From the NCBI GenBank assembly GCA_000969725.1, contig JXSR01S073031.1: a DNA stretch of 21,273 nucleotides; one strand, written 5' to 3'. Below, piece by piece: positions 13,201-19,200 of this stretch. The DNA comes from Ophiothrix spiculata (Eukaryota; Echinodermata; Ophiuroidea; Amphilepidida; Ophiotrichidae). The notes below the pieces were generated by a model. That model made no database searches. It was not told the origin of the DNA and worked only from the letters and a program-made list of their open reading frames with translations. Within the stretch, counting starts at the first letter, position 1. Every line of letters starts with the position of its first letter. Made by a program: the position numbers and the translations under genes.

Positions 13201-16200
13201 TAAAGATGAAGATGTTCTTTTTCAGTGCCTTGGTAAGTAACGCACATAGATTACTTTCAAACACTTGTAATGTAAATTTTATTGGAAAATAGTACCACAA
13301 GGAGATGAGGACAATATGATGAAACATGATCAGCTGTCCACTTAGATGTTGTTGTTGTTGGAAAAAAGAGGAGGATGACGATGATGAATTATTTAAAGCA
13401 ATCGTTACCATCGGCTGCAGAGCAGGTGACCACAAGGTTTCTCCATGTGTGGCGATCTGTTGTTCCCGTATTGCTCCTTTGTTATATCCCAATAAATATT
13501 GTACATAGGTAAGGTATGAAGTGTGCGGACGGCCAGGTCTCCTTTTGCTGATGGTTGGAACGTAAAGAGCGTATCTTCTAGCGGGTTCTTTTGACCAAAG
13601 AATCTCAGTTGGCGTTGTCTCATCGGATGGATTGGGGGCTGAGTGTTGGCCATCCCATAGATGTCCTTGTTCGGGATATGACCGATGCGTTTTATATTTA
13701 ACATGACTTGATCTGTAGCATGAGATGGTAAATGCATTGATTTTATTTTCTAAATTCTGGGAAATCACCCATGATTTACAGCCGTAAAGGAGTACAGTGA
13801 TACATGTAGTATTGAACAACTTAACCTTGGTTGCAAGAGGTATATTTGAACTCTTCTAGAGTTGTCAAGTTTCCATAATGCACACCAACCACGTGACTAT
13901 CGCCTTCTAAGATCACTGGGGCTAGATGCTACCTTTAATAGAGCTAAGGTATTTAAAATCGGGCACATGGTTGATTGGATCGCCGTACACTTGTAGGAAT
14001 GGCTGCGGGCTGCAAATGACAGTCACATACTCAGTCTTTGGTGCACTGATGACGAGGCCAAGCTCAGCTGCAGCTTCTGTAGTTCTGGTTAGTTGCATGT
14101 GGGCTTGAGGGATTGATGACTAGAGCAATAACGCAATGTCATCTGCAAAATCAAGGCCGTTTAATGACTTTGCTGGGTGTCATCTAGAGCGTTCAAGATG
14201 TGTTGCAACTCTAGAATCATGGTCAGACGTGGCCTTTTTCAGCAGCAAGCAGCAATCATAACAACATATAGAAATGGAGCCAAGACATCTCACTGTGGTG
14301 ACACGTTAAATGAGTCTGATATACCTCCATCTACCATTACAGCACTTTTGGAGATCTTGCATAGTACTTTGATGGCATTGACTACAGCTTCTAAACGCAA
14401 TTGACTTCTAGGATTCTTCTGTTCTGGTTTTCTGTAGTGTCGAAGAACAGAGAACATTACCTGCCTGTTGATTGAATCGAAAGCCTTCTTTAAGTCTATG
14501 AAGGTAACATCAAGTGGAAGCTGGTAATCTCTAAAGGCTTCTAGGATTCTTCCGAGAATGTGTATTTGCTGTGAATAACTACGACCTGATTGAGATTGAA
14601 AGCTTGTTTGGTTTTGTTGCAGAATGAAGTCTACCTCATCCCTTATTCTGTTCAAAAGTATTTTATTGTACACCTTTGCTGCTATTGCCAGAAGAGAGAT
14701 TCTCCTGTAGTTAGTCACGAGGCTCAGATCGCCTTTCTTGGGTAAAGTTACGACGATGCTGGTGGTCCACTGTTCAGGTGGTGTGAGATTTGAGTACACC
14801 TAGCTCTGCACAGAAGCCGTAATTCTCTAAGGCTTTAGAAACCCCTAACTTGCAACTTTTATTTTTCTGTGACACAAAAACGATTGCAGATATATTAACT
14901 TTAATTGAAAAATTGTATATCCAAATCCATACGAAATAGAGTTTATTAGAGAAAGCTGAGATTGACTTGAAAGTTTCCATATATTCATTTCATCAATCAA
15001 GTTGGATTACATAACATATAACCTACATAGGCCACATAGGCCACAGACTTATTGAACACCCCTTGTACCTTGATCTTTTTCTCAGTCCATCTTATTTTTA
15101 GTAAAAATAAACATATTGTTTACATCTAATTTCAGGGGTTCACACCATATTTATAGATGATCAGTTTGTTGTATCGGATGTATATAGGAGAGATCAATAT
15201 TGGTAAGTTAATTAACAAAATAATGAATTAATTTATTTATTCTTTATTGATGGTTATACTGCTTCAGTTAGAAGCAGTGATTTGTAAGCAAGGCCTTGTT
15301 GTACACGATATGCACATATATTAGCGATATATTACCAAAAGATTGGTCTACCAAAGATATATAAAGATATCGTACATGATCTTTTAGTGTACGTGAATTC
15401 TGTAATATCATTGGTCAAATACATTTTACACAAAACCCGTATTCATGGTTTTCAGTAACAAAAATAAATCAAACCCTCAATATATCTTGTATTCTGTGAC
15501 TCTTGCACAAACACTAGTTGCCCATTACCCATTGAACTGATAATGTGTTCGACTGTGTTGCTGTGTAAGAGTGTTTGAGCAGTGGTCTTGACGCATGCAT
15601 ACATGCAAAAATTGGTGCGCTCATACCCAACCAAGCACTGTAGCTACTTGGCCTTTTCCATGCTTTGTTTACAAGGCTTTTTGCAATTAAGTTTTTGATT
15701 TTGATGATAAATTTACCAATGAGATTACAAAATGTATGTACACTTAAAAGTTTAAATTTGTTGCCCTTTTCTTGTTCTCACATATATGAGAAATATCTAG
15801 GGTCTGGGGCCAGCCATATTCCTTTTGGCTACATGGAATACGGCACCAAACACTTGATATTTGTACGCATTGTGTGAAAAGCTATGGGAAAATAATAGTG
15901 TTTCCGTTGATTGTGTCTTTTTCTAGCGACAGTGTCTCATAGCACCATGTGTTCATACTTTGTATATCCGACGCATTATTTTGTCTCTTTATATGTACGG
16001 AGTCTCATTGGTGCCACATGTTCATACTCTTTCATTATTTTGTCTCTTTCAACATACAGTGTTTTATAAATGCCATGTGTTCATATGTTTACATCTGACT
16101 TATTATTTGTATTTTGTTAGGTACGGTGTCTCATTAGCGCCAGGCATTCATACTGTGTATATTCGACTCAGGGCAAAAGGACCACAGGTAAATGAATATC

Positions 16201-19200
16201 AGCCTTACTTAAAAGTATTCAATCTTGTTGTTGTTGTAACTCAATGAGATTAATAGTGCTGTTATGAATAGGCTTTTTTGAGCATCGATATGTCGAGAGA
16301 CAAACTTCCGACATGTCGATAACATTATCGATAATCATACAGTTTGAAATACAGGCTTGAGTTACCATTAACAAGTGTAAGCTTAACATCACCCATAGTA
16401 CAAAAACAAAAACGGGTACGTTATGATAATCGACAAATTTGCAATTTCACCATCCCTTTATTGTTAAAAAACATGGGGAAACAATCGAGTCACCTCAGTT
16501 GAAACATACTGGTGGTCATTTTAAACCACGAGCCGATATTGTCAAACAATTCCTGAGTGTGTCTGTATTTGGTGCATTAAAATAATGGGAGAGTAATATT
16601 GACAGAAAAGTGAACTATTTTTGGTACAGCAAAATTTGCAGTATGCACATATCTGCTTGCACTTCCGCGAAGCGGAACCTGGAAAAGTGGAAAAAACTGC
16701 GATCAGGCCAATATTCGGCGAATCACTCTGGCGGAGTAATTTCTGACTATATTCCAAATCAAATGTCAAAATGAAAGAAGACATGCAAATCTTACGATGT
16801 AAAATGAAATCTTCATATTTTATTATACATGCTAGCTCAATTTTAAGCTTTTTAGAGTAGGTTCTCTGGGTGCCCCACAAGCAAATAGTTCCCATTTTGG
16901 CCATGGTTTGATTCCCGGTAGCTATTTAGTAGTGTAAAACCTCAGGTCTTTTCAATAGCACTGCGATCACTATTTAAACCATGATCCCACTTGGACAACA
17001 TTTTCAAGGCAACCATATTTGGATAAGATACCTTTTGTGCTGAAATTCTTTACAAACCGCTACCAGGTAAGACCTGTGGACATAAGGCATAATTTTATTT
17101 CTTTCACATACATGTAAATACAGTGTGTACACAATAGAATGGTACATTAACTAAATTTAGACATTGTGGAAGAGAGTAAGAAAATAAGCCAAAGGCCTGT
17201 CAAGTTCTTGTCTCCAGTATAGAATAAGATATGATAATAATAAATTCAAGGAAATGACTTTAATTGAAATTGCTGGATAATAATAGAATACATGCAATAG
17301 CATAAAATGATCAATTTACCATGAATTAATACACTTCAACATCTTTAGCTTTCCAAACTCTATTTTTATTTAAGAAAATACGAGGGGGTATCAACAAGTT
17401 TTAAAGATCACCCTGAAGGCCAGAAGCTATATCAATTAAATTTTGTCAGGAACTTCTTTTCATGTAAAACACATCCACAAAAAGTTTTAAAGATCACCAA
17501 GAAGAAATACAGCCAGGAACACAATTTTATTATGGGACCCTTAAGCCGTCTTTGCTTAGCCACTATGTAAAGTAACACATTTCTCCCATGTAAAACTGAC
17601 TGTCCACACACCTTTATTGTAGACAACCTCTTTAGCCAAAAAATCAACTTTTTATTTCACTAAAAATCAACATTTTCAGGTCAGCCATGTGTTTATTGAC
17701 CTATTTCCATATTGTTGGTATCAATGGAAAGAGAAGATCTTAACCTATACTAAAGGCGACTAACAGGGGACCAATGTTGTTGAAAACAATGTTGGTTGTT
17801 TATAGTTTTTAAGTGACTTTAACGTTTTTAACGTATAGATCAATTTCTACTGTTGAACGAAGTGGCTGAAGATAATATCGTTAGTTCTGATATGGATATC
17901 ATTGTTGTTGGAATGACTAATGCTGATGAAACATTCTTGTCAACTGTTTGGACTGTGCACATATCTTTAGAGACATTTGTTGAGAGAATGAATATTGTTG
18001 TATCTATTGTTGAAAGAACTCGAGATAAAGGAACAGACGTTGGAGTGTCGAAGCTAATATTGAATGTACAGTTGTTGATGGCATCATTGTTGGATCGACT
18101 GATACTGATTAAGATGTTTGAATTATTCTTATCGACTGTATCTGTAGAGACTAATTGATTGATATTGATGAAGATGTTTGAAACAATCTTATCGACTGTA
18201 TAGAATCTGTACATATCTGTAGTGACTTATTGAAAGAACAATTATTGAAAATTCTACTGTTCAAAGAACTCACGATAAAGGAACAGACATCGGAAGGACT
18301 TTAAATACAAGTGAAGATGTTATAATAATTTTTGTGTTATTGAAATTTTATGACAAAAACCTGTTTTGACACTAAATAACACAGAAGTGTTGATGTGTCT
18401 CTAATAAAAGTTAAAGTTAAAAGTTAAAGGTATCAAAAATCTAAACTTTTGATCAGGACTCTTCAAATGCAGGGATTTAATCATGCCACATATCTCTCTA
18501 TATTTCTCCATGCAATTATCTGGTTAGCGGAACAGGTTGCTGATATCTATCGCCACCTGTAAAGAAAGTGAAAATACTGTTGAGATCATTTTGCATTATA
18601 ATGTACATAAGGATGAGTGACCATCCTGAAAATTTCATTGATATAGCTTCTTCCCTTAAGAGTGATCTTAAAAACTTTTGATACCCCGCCGCATTTTCTT
18701 AAATATTTGTAAGTTTGGAAAGCTAATGATGCTGACTAGAAGTGTAATAATTCACGGTATTTTGATCATTTTATGCTATTGTATTCTATTATTATCCGGC
18801 AATTCAACTCAAATTGCAGCTAATTGTTATTTTTAATACTGTTTTGTAATTAAAGTACCATTTCCCTGTATTATAAGACTGCAATAAATTAACTCCCCTA
18901 GGTTGTTTCCAGTAAATCAAAATTAAGAACAAATTACTTGGAAGTTTTTAAGTCTAATTATGATATTGAATTTATGAATGCAATTTTGAAATAAATAAAT
19001 GTAAATAAAGTTGCACTTGGTAAGATTTTTTCAATTATCTAAGATTATAAATGTAAATTGCAAGCTCGTTCTTCCAAACGGTGTCTGTAATGAAATGATA
19101 GCAATGAGAGTGATTTTACAACCTATGAGGAATTTTGGGTTTCCATTGTGAGACAATACATGACAGTGCATTCAGCGGCAAAATGGAGTGGAGCCTCACG

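Larger units (their letters stand above)
17264..18807. mobile_element. Large foldback element (about 1.5 kb) with 185-bp inverted arms
   Basis: The left arm 17264-17451 and right arm 18624-18807 (inverse) align nearly throughout: GGATAATAATAGAATAC, AATAGCATAAAATGATCA, TTAGCTTTCCAAACT, TTTAAGAAAAT, GGGGTATCAA, AGAAGCTATATCAAT. Inside the arms GAGGGGGTATCAA (17382) with its inverse (18678-18690) resembles a mariner-type end, so a mariner-size element of about 1.3 kb may be nested in the larger repeat. The interior shows no transposase motifs; it is filled partly by tandem repeats (17940-18300). Non-autonomous. Confidence 0.8.

Noticed and set aside
13190..13404. C-terminal part of a long minus-strand open frame
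   Set aside because: Only the upstream part is LINE-derived; the rest is antisense to exon 7 and intron DNA.
16542..16904. 120-codon minus-strand open frame in intron 9
   Set aside because: Composition like the intron, no domain or splice partner visible; could be tested with RNA-seq.
17840..18214. Overlapping open frames on both strands (124 and 101 codons)
   Set aside because: Caused by the internal tandem repeat of the foldback element.
17940..18300. CRISPR-like array
   Set aside because: Repeats are degenerate, lack unique uniform spacers, and the DNA is eukaryotic.
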